Notes: a model not told the origin generated them from the letters alone. DNA of 64,000 nt from Rhodoblastus sp963710275 (GCA_963710275.1 CAVPZS010000008.1:806001-870000), one strand, 5' to 3'; shown: positions 39,654 through 53,004, counted from the stretch's first letter. Translations and numbers: made by a program.

Positions 39654-40458
39654 GTCGCGCGCGATGCGGCGCCTGAAACGCCGTTCCTGCCGATCATCCG
39701 CGCTCTCCCCCCGTAAATGCCGATATAGATGAATTAATCAGCAGCGACAACCGACAGGCGCCGATCTTCCCTCCCTGCGCGCACGAAGAAGTGATGGCGC
39801 CGCGCCGGCTCGACGATTGCATTCGCGCGCCGCAATTCGCATATCCAAGCTCAAGGAAAATATGGGGGGTCGCATGAACGCCCTGCGCAAGATTTTTCAA
39901 GCCATATTGCGAGACGACGGCGCGCCGAGCATTTTTTCAGGCCTGCTGGTGGGATCATTCAATGTAGGCGTTGATGACCGCCGGCCGGCAGCCGAGGCTC
40001 GTGTCGTCGCAACTGGTCTGCGATCCGCCGACAGAGTCGGCACGACCACGCGCTGAAGGGGCCTCATCCAAATTCAAGGAACATCCGCGTCGGCGTCCGA
40101 TCTTGCGCGGATTGGTCGAAGTCTGAAATCCGCCGCTCCAGGCTCTCTGCGCCTCACCGACAGCATGACTCCGACAAGGATGCCAATACATGCGTCAGAT
40201 GCTCAGGCGTTGACCAGCTTGGTCTATGCCAGGGCATATTTGCAACAGGCCCAGCCAAATTCCTTTTTGACGGCGATCACCGATTTACGTAGCCGGGGCC
40301 CGACGTTATTGTCCACTTGTTCCTCGCGGGTAGCAACGGGGGAACAACAAATAGAGCCGGACGTCGGGGGGCGTCAGGTTCGCGGAGCTCGGCGCCGGGG
40401 GACGCCGAGCTTTTCTGCGTCGGCATTTTCCCTGACTTTGGCCGTTCTTCCGCAGCCT
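39654..40458. other. 805-base stretch without a convincing gene
   Basis: I see no confident coding region. A short frame from ATG 39864 (preceded by ATG 39852 and an AAGGAAA-like site) begins MNALRKIFQAILRDDGAPS and runs about 64 codons; codon use and length do not settle it. Upstream of the AEC gene there is CCGATATAG near 39720, weakly like the island motif. A plus-strand terminator-like hairpin lies at 40387-40414. The stretch may be a decayed gene. Confidence 0.4.
40387..40414 (+). terminator. Terminator-like hairpin
   Basis: GCTCGGCG and CGCCGAGC pair across an eight-base loop and are followed by TTTT on the plus strand. No recognised plus-strand gene precedes it; on the minus strand it lies 49 bases past the stop of the next membrane protein gene but lacks a T run there. 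Confidence 0.6.
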
Positions 40459-41010
40459 TTACGCCGCGATGGAGAAAACCCGTTCGGATTGGGCGCGGTG
40501 ACCGCGGTTGAGCAAGGCGTCGGAGATCTTGCCGACCTTGTCGATGCTGCCGGCCGCCAATATGCCTCCCTTGAACCGGTCGAACGAGTCCTTGAGGTTG
40601 CTCACGGCGTAGTCCAGCGCTTCGAAAGCCCGCTCGCGATTGGTTTCGTCGCTGGTCTGGAGAAGCCGCAGCATGTCGAAGGCCGTCGCCGTCGCCGACA
40701 CCGCGCCGGCCAGTTGCGGTCCGAGCGAGGGAAAATAAATGCCGACCAGGATCTTCAGGTCGACAATATGACGGTTGATCGCCGCGATCTCCCGCCCGTC
40801 ATTCTGCCGGACCACCGAGCGGCTGATCTCGTAGTTCTGCCTGAAGAAATTATAGAGATCGAGGTGGGTCTCCTCGGCCTTGTGGTAGAGCTCCTCGGAT
40901 TTGCGGCTTCGCAGCCACAATCGCTCCTTCGAGACGCCCATGAAATAGGAGGCCATCGCGGAACTGACGACGACAAATATTCCCAGAAAGATCATGATGA
41001 CGGCATTCAT
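40459..41010 (-). CDS. Membrane-anchored helical protein of unknown function
   Basis: 183 residues. One N-terminal transmembrane helix (residues 4-24) is followed by a long helical, charged cytoplasmic or periplasmic part (KSEELYHKAEETHLDLYNF, then SVVRQNDGREIAAINRHIVDL). The DLYNFFRQNYE and DETNRERAFEALDYAV segments suggest helical bundles. It is flanked by intergenic DNA on both sides and its upstream region (41011-41100) is AT-rich, consistent with a single-gene unit. Family not recognised. Confidence 0.7.
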   Translation of the reverse strand: MNAVIMIFLGIFVVVSSAMASYFMGVSKERLWLRSRKSEELYHKAEETHLDLYNFFRQNYEISRSVVRQNDGREIAAINRHIVDLKILVGIYFPSLGPQLAGAVSATATAFDMLRLLQTSDETNRERAFEALDYAVSNLKDSFDRFKGGILAAGSIDKVGKISDALLNRGHRAQSERVFSIAA

Positions 41011-41228
41011 TGGACATCCCCTTGTTTTTTGGAATTTATCGGAGTTTTCACCAACTCAGATAAGCAAGGGTTAACGTTGATATACGTTGTAAAACATGGT
41101 TAACGAGCGATTTAGACAGTATTTACGCACGTCATCTGATATAGATAAAGATATGCTGTTTTTGCATGACTTGTAATACATCCGCCAATTCGGCGGAAAA
41201 CAACTTGACCTTGCCGGCAGGACCTCCG

Positions 41229-42134
41229 TCAACCCGGCAAAACCCGCTTGAAAAACCCGATGGACCGCTCCCAGGCGAGCTTGGCCGCGGCTGCGTCGAA
41301 GCGTGGCGTAGTGTCATTGTTGAACCCGTGCTGCACGTTTGGGTAGATGAACGCCTCGTAGCGCACGCCCGCCGCTTTCAGCGCCGCTTCATAAGGCGGC
41401 CAAGTCGCGTTGACGCGGTCGTCGGCGCCGGCGAAATGCAGTTGCAACTCCGCCTTGATGTCGCCGACCTTGGCCAAATCCGGCGCGACGCCGTAGAAGG
41501 GAACGCCCGCCAGCAGGTCGGGGAGGCGCTCGGCCAGGGTGTTGACCACGCCGCCGCCATAGCAGAAGCCGATCGCGCCGAGACGGCCCGCCCCTTCAGG
41601 CGATTTGCGCAGGAAATGCGCCGCTGCGATGAAATCCTCGATGCATTTCTTCTGGTCGAGCTGGCCAAAAAGCTCGCGGGCGCGGTCCTCGTCGCCGGGA
41701 TAGCCGCCGAGCGGCGTCAGCGCGTCGGGCGCGAGCGCCAAAAATCCTCCAGCGCCAGCCGACGGGCGATATCCTCGATATGCGGATTGAGGCCGCGATT
41801 TTCATGGATCACCAGCACGACCGGACGCTTTTCCGCCGGCTTGCCATCCTTTGCGGGCCGGCTGCGCCATGTAGCAGCGCAGCACGCCCGAGCCTTGCGG
41901 CAACTCGATTTCGATATGCTGCGCCGTCAGGCGCGGATCGCCGGGCGAAACCTGCTGCGCCCAGGCGAAGCGCGGATTGAGCATGTCGAGCAATTCGGCC
42001 GCGCTCGCCCCCGACAGAGCGGCGAGGCTCGAAGCGCCTTGCAAAAACCCGCGCCGGGGTATCAGCCCATGCACATATTGGTCGAACAGGCGCAGTATTT
42101 CCGGATGAAAATCATTGGCGGTCAGGCGGGGCAC
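41229..42134 (-). CDS. Dienelactone hydrolase-family protein with Tat-like leader (two indels)
   Basis: About 301 residues. The N-terminus carries PRRGFLQGASSLAALSGASA, a twin-arginine-like leader preceded by a 26-residue helical stretch, typical of the YghX-type branch. The alpha/beta hydrolase core has VVLVIHENRGLNPHIEDIARR, the nucleophile in GFCYGGGVV and the histidine in NVQHGFNN. Indels near 41865 (extra base) and 41738 (missing base in GGATTTTTGG) break the frame; corrected, LEGFLALAPDAL reads through. It is not part of an ortho-cleavage cluster, so a role in chlorocatechol breakdown is not supported. Confidence 0.85.
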
Positions 42135-42240
42135 GATGAACCTCGGGACGAGAGCAAGGCAGTTTGCCTTGGGAACGCCGCCGTCGCATAGTCGTTCCAG
42201 TGTAAAAATTCAGCGGGGAATCATGATTCCGGGGGCGGAT

Positions 42241-43038
42241 ATGGCGAAAAAAATCCTTATGGCGCTCGCGCTTCTGACGTCGCCCCTCTCCTTCCCCGTC
42301 TTGTCGCCCGTCTTGGCGCAAGGCATGATGAGCGGGGTCGATCTCTCGACGCCGGCCTTCACCAGGCCCGAAATGACCCGCGCCCAGATTGTCGCCCTGA
42401 TCGCCAGCGGCGCGCCCGGCGCCAGGCTGGACCTTTCCGGCAAGAGCCTGAACCGGCTCGACCTGTCGAACCTCGATCTCGCCGGCGCCAATCTGCGCGG
42501 CGCCCGCCTCAACCACGCCAGGCTCACAGGCTCCAATCTCCGTGGCGCCATACTCGACCAGTCCTGGGCGCTGGAGGCCGATTTCACCGGCGCCGACCTG
42601 TCCGGCGCGCATCTGTTCGGCGCGCAATTGCTGGGTGCGAAGATGGACCGGGTCAACCTGTCGCAAACCCGGCTCGCCAGCGACCTGTCCGGGGCCAGCC
42701 TGGTCGGCGCAAACCTGTCCGGCGCCGACGGGTCCGCGGACATGAGGAACCAGTCCATGGGGCTCATGCGCGCGGTGCTGCGGTCAGCGGACCTGCGCGG
42801 GGCCAATTTCGAAGGCGCCAATTTCTCGCACGCCGATCTGGAATTCGCCAAGCTGACCGACGCCAATTTCGAACGCGCCAATCTTTCGCGGGCGGATGCG
42901 GCCGGCGCAGACCTGCGCGGCGCGCGCCTGAGCGGCGCGATGCTGGAGGGGATCGACCTCGCCTCGGCGCGGATTTCCGCGACGGCCGAAAAAGATTTCG
43001 CCGGAGCGATCCATTTGGATCGCGCCTTGCGAGAATGA
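42241..43038 (+). CDS. Secreted pentapeptide-repeat protein
   Basis: 265 residues. A signal peptide (MAKKILMALALL to VLSPVLAQG) is followed by about 25 pentapeptide units of A(D/N)LxG type from residue 60 to 250 (ANLRGARLNHARLTG, ADLSGAHLFGAQLLG), predicted to form a right-handed quadrilateral beta-helix. Its target is unknown; periplasmic members are not DNA gyrase mimics. ATG 42223 is an alternative start with GGGGA upstream. Its stop overlaps the menA start (ATGA), so the two are translationally coupled. Confidence 0.85.
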   Translation: MAKKILMALALLTSPLSFPVLSPVLAQGMMSGVDLSTPAFTRPEMTRAQIVALIASGAPGARLDLSGKSLNRLDLSNLDLAGANLRGARLNHARLTGSNLRGAILDQSWALEADFTGADLSGAHLFGAQLLGAKMDRVNLSQTRLASDLSGASLVGANLSGADGSADMRNQSMGLMRAVLRSADLRGANFEGANFSHADLEFAKLTDANFERANLSRADAAGADLRGARLSGAMLEGIDLASARISATAEKDFAGAIHLDRALRE

Positions 43039-43952
43039 GCGATCCTTCTCGATCGCGCCACATGCGAATGACCCCCGACCGTTTGCGCGCCTGGCTGATG
43101 GCGACCCGTCCGAAGACCCTGACGCTGTCGCTGGCCCCTGTCGCCGTTGGCGCCGCCCTCGCCCACGCCGCGGGTGGAGCCATGCGCTGGAGCGCCGTCG
43201 TCGTCGCGCTGCTGGCCTCGGCGGCGATCCAGATCGGGACCAACCTGCATAATGACGCCGCCGACTTTTTTCGCGGCGCCGACGGGCCGGACCGCCTCGG
43301 CCCCCTGCGCGTCACCGCCGCCGGACTGCTCGGCGCCTCGGAGGTGGAACGGGGCGCGGCGCTGTCCTTCGCCCTTGCGGCGCTCAGCGGCCTTTACCTG
43401 GTCTGGCTCGGCGGCGCGCCGATCCTGCTGCTGGGCCTGGCTTCGATCCTTTGCGGATGGGCCTATTCCAGCGGGCCGAAACCGATCTCCCACACGCCCC
43501 TGGCCGAAATTTTCGTGCTGGCCTTCTTTGGCGTCGCCGCCGTGGGCGGAACCTGCTGGCTGGCGGCGGGTCGGCTCGATTCCGCGGCGCTGATCGGCGG
43601 CGCGGCGCTCGGCCTGTTCGCGGCGGCGGTACTGTTGGTCAACAACCACCGCGATCGGATCGAAGACGCGCGAAACGGACGGAAAATGCTCGCCATCCTG
43701 CTTGGGCCGCAAGGGTCCGGCGCGCTTTACGCCGGCCTGATGCTCGCCCCCTTTGCGCTGCTGGCGCCGCTCGGCCAGCTGCTGCCGTCGCGACCCCTCT
43801 GGATCGCGCTGGCCGCCCTGCCCTTCTCGCTGGCGCTGGTCCGCCGTTTCCTGCGCGAACCCGTCGGTCCCGGTCTCAACCTTATCCTGGCGCAGACGGC
43901 GCGGGGGCAGGCGATCTTCGCCGCCTTGCTCTGCCTCGGCGTGAGCGTCTGA
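43035..43952 (+). CDS. menA: 1,4-dihydroxy-2-naphthoate polyprenyltransferase
   Basis: 305 residues, intact, UbiA superfamily. The first aspartate-rich motif is NLHNDAADFFRGAD, the second VNNHRDRIEDARNGRKML, and the N-terminal ATRPKTLTLSLAPVAVG is MenA-like rather than UbiA-like. About nine membrane spans. It prenylates dihydroxynaphthoate in menaquinone synthesis. Most alphaproteobacteria use only ubiquinone, so this points to a lineage that also makes menaquinone, for example some purple non-sulfur Hyphomicrobiales. It is convergent with the kinase/phosphatase gene, three bases between the stops. Confidence 0.88.
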   Translation: MSDPSRSRHMRMTPDRLRAWLMATRPKTLTLSLAPVAVGAALAHAAGGAMRWSAVVVALLASAAIQIGTNLHNDAADFFRGADGPDRLGPLRVTAAGLLGASEVERGAALSFALAALSGLYLVWLGGAPILLLGLASILCGWAYSSGPKPISHTPLAEIFVLAFFGVAAVGGTCWLAAGRLDSAALIGGAALGLFAAAVLLVNNHRDRIEDARNGRKMLAILLGPQGSGALYAGLMLAPFALLAPLGQLLPSRPLWIALAALPFSLALVRRFLREPVGPGLNLILAQTARGQAIFAALLCLGVSV

Positions 43953-43955
43953 ACC

Positions 43956-45672
43956 TCACCGCCGCGCCAGCAGGACGAGCAAAGCCACGACCAGAACCGC
44001 GCAAAGCCCCTGCCAGAACAGCAGCGGATTTTTTTGATAGAGCGAGGCTTTCCTTGGCGCCGCGGGACGGCCCGATTGCGCGCCGTTCTCGATCTCGAAG
44101 GCGAATTCCAGCACGTCGCCATAGCGCTCTGGCCGGATCGACGTGGATCGCCTTCGCGATGGCCGCGTCGAGCCAGGCCGGCAGATCGGGCCGCCGCGCC
44201 ATCAGCGAGGCCGGGGCGCCGAACCGCGGTTTCGTGAACGGCTCGATCTCGCCATAGGGATAGCTTCGCGCAAACAGCCGGAAAAGGGTCACGCCGAGCG
44301 CGAAAAGGTCGGACATTTCGTCGCCGGCGGCGCCGCTGAAAAGTTCCGGCGCCATGTAGGAAGGCGTGCCGGGAATGTCCTCCGGCGGAAAATCCTCGAT
44401 CTGCGGCAGGCGCGCGACGCCGAGATCGATCAGCCGCAAGCCGCCGTCCTTCAGCAGCAGCACATTGTCCGGCTTGATGTCGCGATGGACGATCCCCGCG
44501 CGGTGCAGGGTCGCGACCGCGCGGGCGATGCGCGTGGCGAGCAGCGCCCCTTCCTGGTAGGTCACGCGCGGCTCTCGCGAAAGCCGCTGCTCGAGCGTCT
44601 CGCCATCATAATAGGGCATGACCGAATAGAGCCGGGATCTGGCGCCCCGGCGGTTGCTCGATCACCTCGCCGATCCACGGGCTGCGCACGCGACCGGCGA
44701 CGAAGGCCTCGTTGATGAAGGCGCGGCGATAGACTTTTTCCGCGGCCACGCGCGGCTGCGGAAATTTCATCACCACCTGCGCGCCGCTGCGCAAATCCTG
44801 CGCCCGCATCAGCCGGCTGTAGCGCCCGTCGGCGATCACGCTTGTCGATGCGGTAATCGTCGACCAGGTCGCCGATCTTTGGAACGGCGAGAATCGGCAA
44901 TTCGCCGAAGTGGTCGCTGATTTCCTCTTCGTCGGCCGGCGGCGTGTCGAGAATGTCGACGATAACAGCCGTGGCGTTGTCGGCGCCGCCCGCGTCGAGC
45001 GCGGCGGCGACCAATTCCTGCGCGGTCGGCTCCGGCGCGTGGCGCAGCGCGAGAATCGCGCGCAGCCTCGCGTCGCCCAAAGGGCCGTGCACGCCGTCGC
45101 TGCACAGCAGATAGCGCTCATGCGAACGCAACGCGAAGGTGGAATGGTCGAGCGCCACGGCGTCTTCCAGCCCGACAGCGCGGCGCAGGACATGGCTGAA
45201 CTCGCCGCGTCCCATCACATGGTCTTCGGTCAGGCGTTCGAGCGTCCCCTCGCGAAAACGATAGAGGCGGCTGTCGCCGACATGGACGCAATGGCCGGCG
45301 CGGCCGTCGAGGATCAGCGCGGTGAAGGTCGTCGCCATGCCCAGGAGTTGCGGATCGGCATGGCTTTGCCCGACGATCCAGCTATTGACCGCATCGAGCG
45401 AGCGGGCCGCGGCCTGGCGAATGCCGAGCGAGCCGGGCAGATTGAAGAAGCCGTCGAAGAAGCAGCGCACGGTCAGCTCCGCCGCCTCGCGCCCGCCCTT
45501 GCGCGCCGCCGACCCCGTCGGCGACGGCGGCCACGGTCGCGCGACGCGCGTCAATCCGCGGACGGCCGATGCGCACGGCGGCGAAATCCTGGTTGTCCAG
45601 CCGTTTGCCGCGCTCCGAGGCGAAGCCGATCTCGAAGCGCAGGTCGTGGTCGGCGCGGTCCAGCCGGGTCAT
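43956..45672 (-). CDS. PP2C phosphatase - Ser/Thr kinase fusion of the nitrate operon (indels)
   Basis: About 570 residues. The N-terminal PP2C domain has LDNQDFAAV, VAAVADGVGG, HVGDSRLYR and GGADNATAV, the metal-binding aspartates of the family. The C-terminal protein kinase has the lysine in VVMKFPQP, HRDIKPDNVLLL, DLGVARL and GTPSYMAPE. A final transmembrane helix (LFWQGLCAVLVVALLVLLARR, C-terminal) anchors it to the membrane. Indels occur near 45510, 44845, 44635 and 44140. It is the last gene of the nas operon, a position seen for similar fusions in other proteobacterial nitrate loci. It may sense or control the transporter or reductase by phosphorylation; the target is unknown. Confidence 0.85.
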
Positions 45673-45710
45673 CGTGTGGGGTTCCGAAATGGTCCGGCGG
45701 TTCTTGAATA

Positions 45711-45742
45711 CGCCGTCATTGCGTGTCTTCGCAATGACGGCG
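45711..45742. repeat. REP-like palindrome / hairpin
   Basis: CGCCGTCATTGCG and CGCAATGACGGCG pair perfectly (13 bp) around TGTCTT. The GTCATTGCG core belongs to the same palindrome family as the elements near 5662 and 57445. It lies between narK and the kinase/phosphatase gene and could attenuate transcription inside the operon. Confidence 0.75.
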
Positions 45743-45784
45743 CCGATCATGCAGGCGGCAGTCTTGACGCGCGCCGCGGAAAAA

Positions 45785-47048
45785 TCAAATCCGCGCGCCG
45801 GAAACAGCGCCCCAGGTGGTGCGCCAGCGGTGCTTCACGAAGGTCAGCCCGGCGACGCCGAGCAGGGCCAGCACGCCGAAGAACAGGAAGCCCGCCATGA
45901 AGCCGCCGGTCATTTCCTTCGACGTCGCCAGCGCCTTGGCGAGGAAGAACCCGCCGAGGCCGCCGGCAAAGCCGACCAGGCCCGTCATCACCCCGACCTC
46001 GCCGCGAAAGCGCTGCGGCAGCAACTGGAACACCGCGCCATTGCCCATGCCGAGGCAGAGCGTGCCGATCGAAAACAGGCCCACCGCGAGCCAGCCCTCG
46101 GCCGGCAGTTCTGTCAGAGACCATCCGGCGCCGCTGCGCGGGCTTGATTCCCTCCGGCAATTGCGAAATGGCGAAATAGCAGGCGGCGACGACGCAAAAC
46201 ATCACGGTCAGCGACTTGATGCCGCCGACCCGGTCGGCGATGGCGCCGCCGACCGGCCGGAAGGTCGAACCGAAGAACACGATCAGCGACACCATCAGGC
46301 CCGCCGCGACCGGCGTGGTGTGGAAGTGGTTGTTGAAGTAGAGCGGCAGCGCCGAGGCCAGGCCGACAAAGCCGCCGAAGGTGATGAAGTAGAAGAACAT
46401 GAACCAGCGGCTGTCGGTATCGAGCAGCAATTCGCCATAGGCTTTTGAGCGGGATGCGCTTGATCGAGCCGGGCGCGTCCTTCACCGTGAGCATGTAGAC
46501 TACGAGGATGACGACCATCGGGACCAGCAACGCCGCCGTAGACGCCCTGCCAGCCAAAATGTTCGGCGATGGTCGGCGCGAACAGGGTGTCGAGCACCAC
46601 GCCCATGTTGCCGGCGCCGGCGATGCCCATCACCACGCCCTGCAGCTTGGGCGGATACCAGCGGCTGGCCTGCGGCAGCGCCACGGCGAAGGAGGCGCCG
46701 CCGAGGCCGAGCAGCGCGCCGAACGCCGCCACGGCGCCGGGGCCGCTCAGGCCGAACAGGAACACCCAGGCGCAGGCCAAGGGTCATGACGATCTGCGCC
46801 AGGGTGCCGGTGAGCTTGGATCCGATGGTGTCGGCAAGAATGCCCAGGGGAATGCGCAGGATCGCGCCGGACAGCACGGGGATGGCGACGAGGGTCAGCT
46901 TCTGTTCGATCGGAATATTCATCGCCTTGGCGATATAGGCCATCAGCGGCCCGAGCGAGACCCAGGCCATGAAGCTGATGTCGAAATAGAGAAAGGCGGA
47001 CATCAGCGTCGGCCAGTGACCGGATTGTTTCAGATCGGAAAGCTTCAT
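45785..47048 (-). CDS. NarK-family nitrate/nitrite MFS transporter (indels)
   Basis: About 415 residues after correction, twelve membrane spans. Seen: FDISFMAWVSLGPL, RIPLGILADTIGSK, GLGGASFAVALPQASRWYPPK (read in parts, the NarK nitrate signature) and VFQLLPQRFRGEVGVMTGLVG. It imports nitrate for the reductase encoded upstream. ATG 47048 has AAGGA upstream and lies 20 bases after the nasA stop. The frame breaks near 46785, 46540, 46440 and 46115. Confidence 0.9.
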
Positions 47049-47068
47049 TCCTTGCCCCTTTGCTTGGA

Positions 47069-49765
<2,697 letters not shown>

Positions 49766-49769
<4 letters not shown>

Positions 49770-50151
49770 CGGCTCTGCAGGATCTTCCTCGCTGCAGGCG
49801 CCGGGGCCGCCACGCCCATGTCGAGATAGATGCGGCCGCGCTCGATCTTCACCGGGAATTTTCGCGCGCAACCCGTCGTCGTCCGCGCCGCGATGCCGCG
49901 TTTCCAGATCGATGATCAGATTGTGCAGCGGACAGGCGACCTTGCGGCCGTGAACAATGCCTTCGCTCAACGGCCCGCCCTTGTGCGGGCACTTGTTCTC
50001 CAGCGCGAAGATCTCGTTCGACGCCGTGCGGAACACCGCGATCTCGCGGCGCGGCGTCTTCACCGTGCGCGCGCCGCGCTGGGGAATGGCGTCGATGGGG
50101 CCGACGTCGAACCAATAGGTTTTGAGCCTCTTCCACGGTAAAATCCTTCAT
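49766..50151 (-). CDS. nirD: Nitrite reductase small subunit, Rieske type (indels)
   Basis: About 127 residues. It shows MKDFTVEEAQN, the Rieske-like CPHKGGPLSEGIV and CPLHNLIIDLET, and a C-terminal PVKIERGRIYLDMG. Here both C-x-H and C-x-x-H pairs are retained, although some NirD proteins have lost them. It assists NirB. The ATG overlaps the nirB stop and its stop overlaps the nasA start. Frame breaks near 50125 and 49895. Confidence 0.88.
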
Positions 50152-52661
50152 TCGGCGGCGATGGGAAGCGCGGGCGAAAGCACGGCCAGCGGCGTGAATT
50201 CGTGCATGTCCTTGCCGGCGGCGCGCTCGGCCCAGGGATCGCGACGGGCGACGCGTTGCGAGATCAGGAAGCGCTCGTAAAGCGCCTTGCGATTGTCATG
50301 GTCTCCCATGATTGCGGCGCGCAGTCGCTCCAGACCCGTCTTCTCGACCCACTTCCACAGGCGGTCGAGATAGGCGGCCTCTTCGCGATACATCTGCATG
50401 ATCGCGGCGACAATATTCGAGCGCTTCCTCCTCGCTATGGACATGGCCAAGCAGGTCGGTGGCGCGCACATGCAGGCCCGCGGCGCCCGCGACATGCAGG
50501 TCGTAGCCGCTGTCGGTGCAAACGACGCCAATGTCCTTGACGGTCGCCTCGGCGCAATTGCGCGGGCAGCCGGATACGGCCAGCTTCACCTTCGCGGGCG
50601 TCCACGAGCCGCAGAAAGCTTCTCCATCTTGATGCCGAGGCCGGTTGAATCCTGGGTGCCGAAGCGGCACCAGTCGGTTCCGACACAGGTCTTCACCGTG
50701 CGCAGGCCCTTGGCGTAAGCAAAACCCGAGACCAGCCCGCCGCATTGAGTTGCGCCCAGACCGCCGGGAAGGTCCTGCTTCTTCACGCCAAGCAGGTCGA
50801 TGCGCTGGCCGCCGGTGACTTTCACGGAGGGGATCTTGAAGCGGTCGGCGACATCGGCGATGGCGCGCAATTCGTCGGGCGTGGTCACGCCGCCCCACAT
50901 GCGCGGCACCACCGAAAACGTGCCGTCCTTCTGGATATTGGCGTGGACGCGTTCATTGACGAAGCGCGACTGGTAATCGTCCTTGTATTCGTAGGGCCAG
51001 TCGCAGAGCAGGTAATAATTCAGCGCCGGGCGGCAGGTAGGGCAGCCGCCCGAGCTTTTCCAGCCCAGTTCCTGCAACACCGCCGGCTGCGACTTGAGCT
51101 GCTTGCGACTTGATGAAGCCGCGCACTTCCTCATGCGTCAGGTCGGTGCATGTGCACATCGGTCGGCGGGCGGATTTTTCGTAGGCATCGCCGAGCGTCG
51201 CCGCCAGCAGCAGCTCGACCTTGCCGGCGCATTGGCCGCAGGAGGCCGACGCCTTGGTCTTGGCCCGCACCTCGTCGAGCGTGGTCAGACGCGTCGGCCT
51301 GGATCGCCTTGACGATGGCGCCTTTGCAAACGCCGTTGCAGCCGCAAATTTCCGCGTCATCCGGCAAGGCTGCAACGGCCGCCGTAGGGTCCAGCGGCGA
51401 CCCTCCCTGATAGGCCTGACCGAAGATCAAGCGTGTCGCGAATGCCGCCGACATCCTCGCCCTTTTTGAGCAGGTCGAAATACCAGGCGCCGTCCGCCGT
51501 GTCGCCGTAGAGCACGGCGCCGACGACCTTGTTGTCGCGCAGCACGACGCGCTTGTAGACGCCGCGCGAGGGATCGCGCAGCACGACCTCGTTATTGGCG
51601 TCGTCATCGGAAAAATCGCCGGCCGAAAACAGGTCGATGCCGGTGACTTTCAGCTTTGTCGAAGTCACAGTGGGGGTGAAGCCGAGCGGGCTTTTCATCC
51701 GCCAGTTCGCTCGCCAGTACCTTGGCCATTTCATAGAGCGGCGCGACGAGGCCGTAGCATTGGCCGCGATGTTCGACGCATTCGCCGACGGCGTAGATGT
51801 GCGGGATCGCTGGTGCGCAAATGGTCGTCGACCAGCACGCCGCGATTGCAGTCGAGCCCGGCCGATTTGGCCAGTACGGCGTTGGGGCGGATGCCGACCG
51901 CCATGACGACGATGTCGGCCGGCAGCACGCGGCCGTCCTTCGAGCTTGACGCCGGTGACTTCGGTCTCGCCGAGGATGGCTTCGGTATTGGCGGCGGTGT
52001 AGACATCGATGCCGCGCTCGGTGATGGACTTTTGCAGCAGATAGCCGGCGCTGGGATCGAGCTGGCGCTCCATCAGCGTCGGCATGAGATGCACGACCGA
52101 AACCTTCATGCCCTTGAGCGCCAGGCCGGCCGCGGCTTCGAGGCCGAGCAGCCCGCCGCCGATCACCACGGCGTGGCCGCCCTTTTCCGCCGCCTCATGC
52201 ATCAGCGCGACATCGTCGAGATCGCGGAAGGTGACGACGCCCTTGAGATTGGCGCCGGGAACCGGGATGACGAAAGGCTGCGAACCCGTGGCGATGACAA
52301 GCTTGTCGTAGCCGAGCTTTTCGCCGGCTCGCGGTCTCGACCGTCCGGGCCGCGCGGTCGATGGCGACGACGGACTGCGCCGCGCCGCAGATTCGACGCC
52401 ATGCTTGGCGTACCAGGCCTCGTCATGGATGATGATGTCTTCAAACGCCTTTTCGCCCGACAGCACCGGCGACAGCATGATGCGGTTGTAATTGACCCGC
52501 GGCTCGGCGCCGAACACCGTGACAGTCCAATTCTTCGAGTTTCTTGCGTCGGCGCGTGGTCTTTCGCGAAAAGCTCTTCCATGGCGCGGCCGCCGGCCAT
52601 GCCGTTGCCGATCACCACCAGGCGCTGCGCGCGTGTCGATCAGGAATTCCGCTTGTCCCAT
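50148..52661 (-). CDS. nirB: NAD(P)H nitrite reductase large subunit (many indels)
   Basis: About 835 residues. It reduces nitrite to ammonium with NAD(P)H. The N-terminal FAD/NAD domain has VVIGNGMAGGRAMEEL and VVIGGGLLGLEAAAGLALKGM in parts. A BFD-like 2Fe-2S region has CGCNGVCKGAIVKAI and CGQCAG. The sulfite/nitrite reductase domain has siroheme/4Fe-4S cysteines in CVGTDWCRFG and SGCPRNCAEA. ATG 52661 has AAGAGGG upstream. At least eight indels split the gene (for example near 52600, 52340, 51790, 51415, 51115 and 50605); all the pieces are in order and family-like. Confidence 0.9.
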
Positions 52662-52776
52662 GGGACGCCCTCTTGCTGCGGCGACCCGGACGCAAAGATT
52701 CAACTTGAGGCGGATGGGCGTATGACTTCCCGAACTCTCGACAGCGCGCAGGCGCTGCGTCGGAGGACCTCAAGCA

Positions 52777-52794
52777 AAAACCGTCTTTGGTTTT
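52777..52794 (-). promoter_or_regulatory. Candidate ANTAR-binding hairpin in the nirB leader
   Basis: On the minus strand AAAACC and GGTTTT enclose the hexaloop AAAGAC. ANTAR antiterminators such as NasR and NasT recognise hairpins with six-base loops having A at position 1 and G at position 4, as here. It lies about 115 bases before the nirB start and about 35 bases into the predicted transcript. Other pairing nearby (GCAGCGC with GCGCTG) could be the competing structure, but no classic T run follows it. Confidence 0.6.
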
Positions 52795-52837
52795 CGCGAA
52801 CCGATGGTCGGGGTCGTCATTGACCTGCAACTCATGT

Positions 52838-52854
52838 CGCAAGGGCCATGCCAG
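52838..52854 (-). promoter_or_regulatory. Sigma-54 (-24/-12) promoter of nirB-nirD-nasA-narK
   Basis: On the minus strand TGGCATGGCCCTTGC has GG and GC exactly ten bases apart with consensus flanks. The start of transcription would be near 52827, leaving a leader of about 165 bases. This fits NtrC control by nitrogen status. No clear NtrC dyad was identified, though ATGTT-N5-AACAT lies at 52875-52889. Confidence 0.8.
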
Positions 52855-53004
52855 TTTGCCGCGTTGCGGGAATGATGTTGGTTTAACATGGTTTTAATCG
52901 GATTTTTCCGGCCGCGACTTCCGGGCTTCGCTTGCCGAGGTTTTGGCGCCGGGCGCCTGTCGATTGAATTTTGCGCCGCGAAAATTGAGCAGAGCCGCAA
53001 CTGC

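Noticed and set aside
40165..41103. 312-codon plus-strand frame
   Set aside because: It overlaps the membrane protein gene on the minus strand, and its first third has no coding character.
42210..43712. 500-codon minus-strand frame over the pentapeptide-repeat gene and menA
   Set aside because: Its repeat-like look only mirrors the pentapeptide repeats of the real gene.
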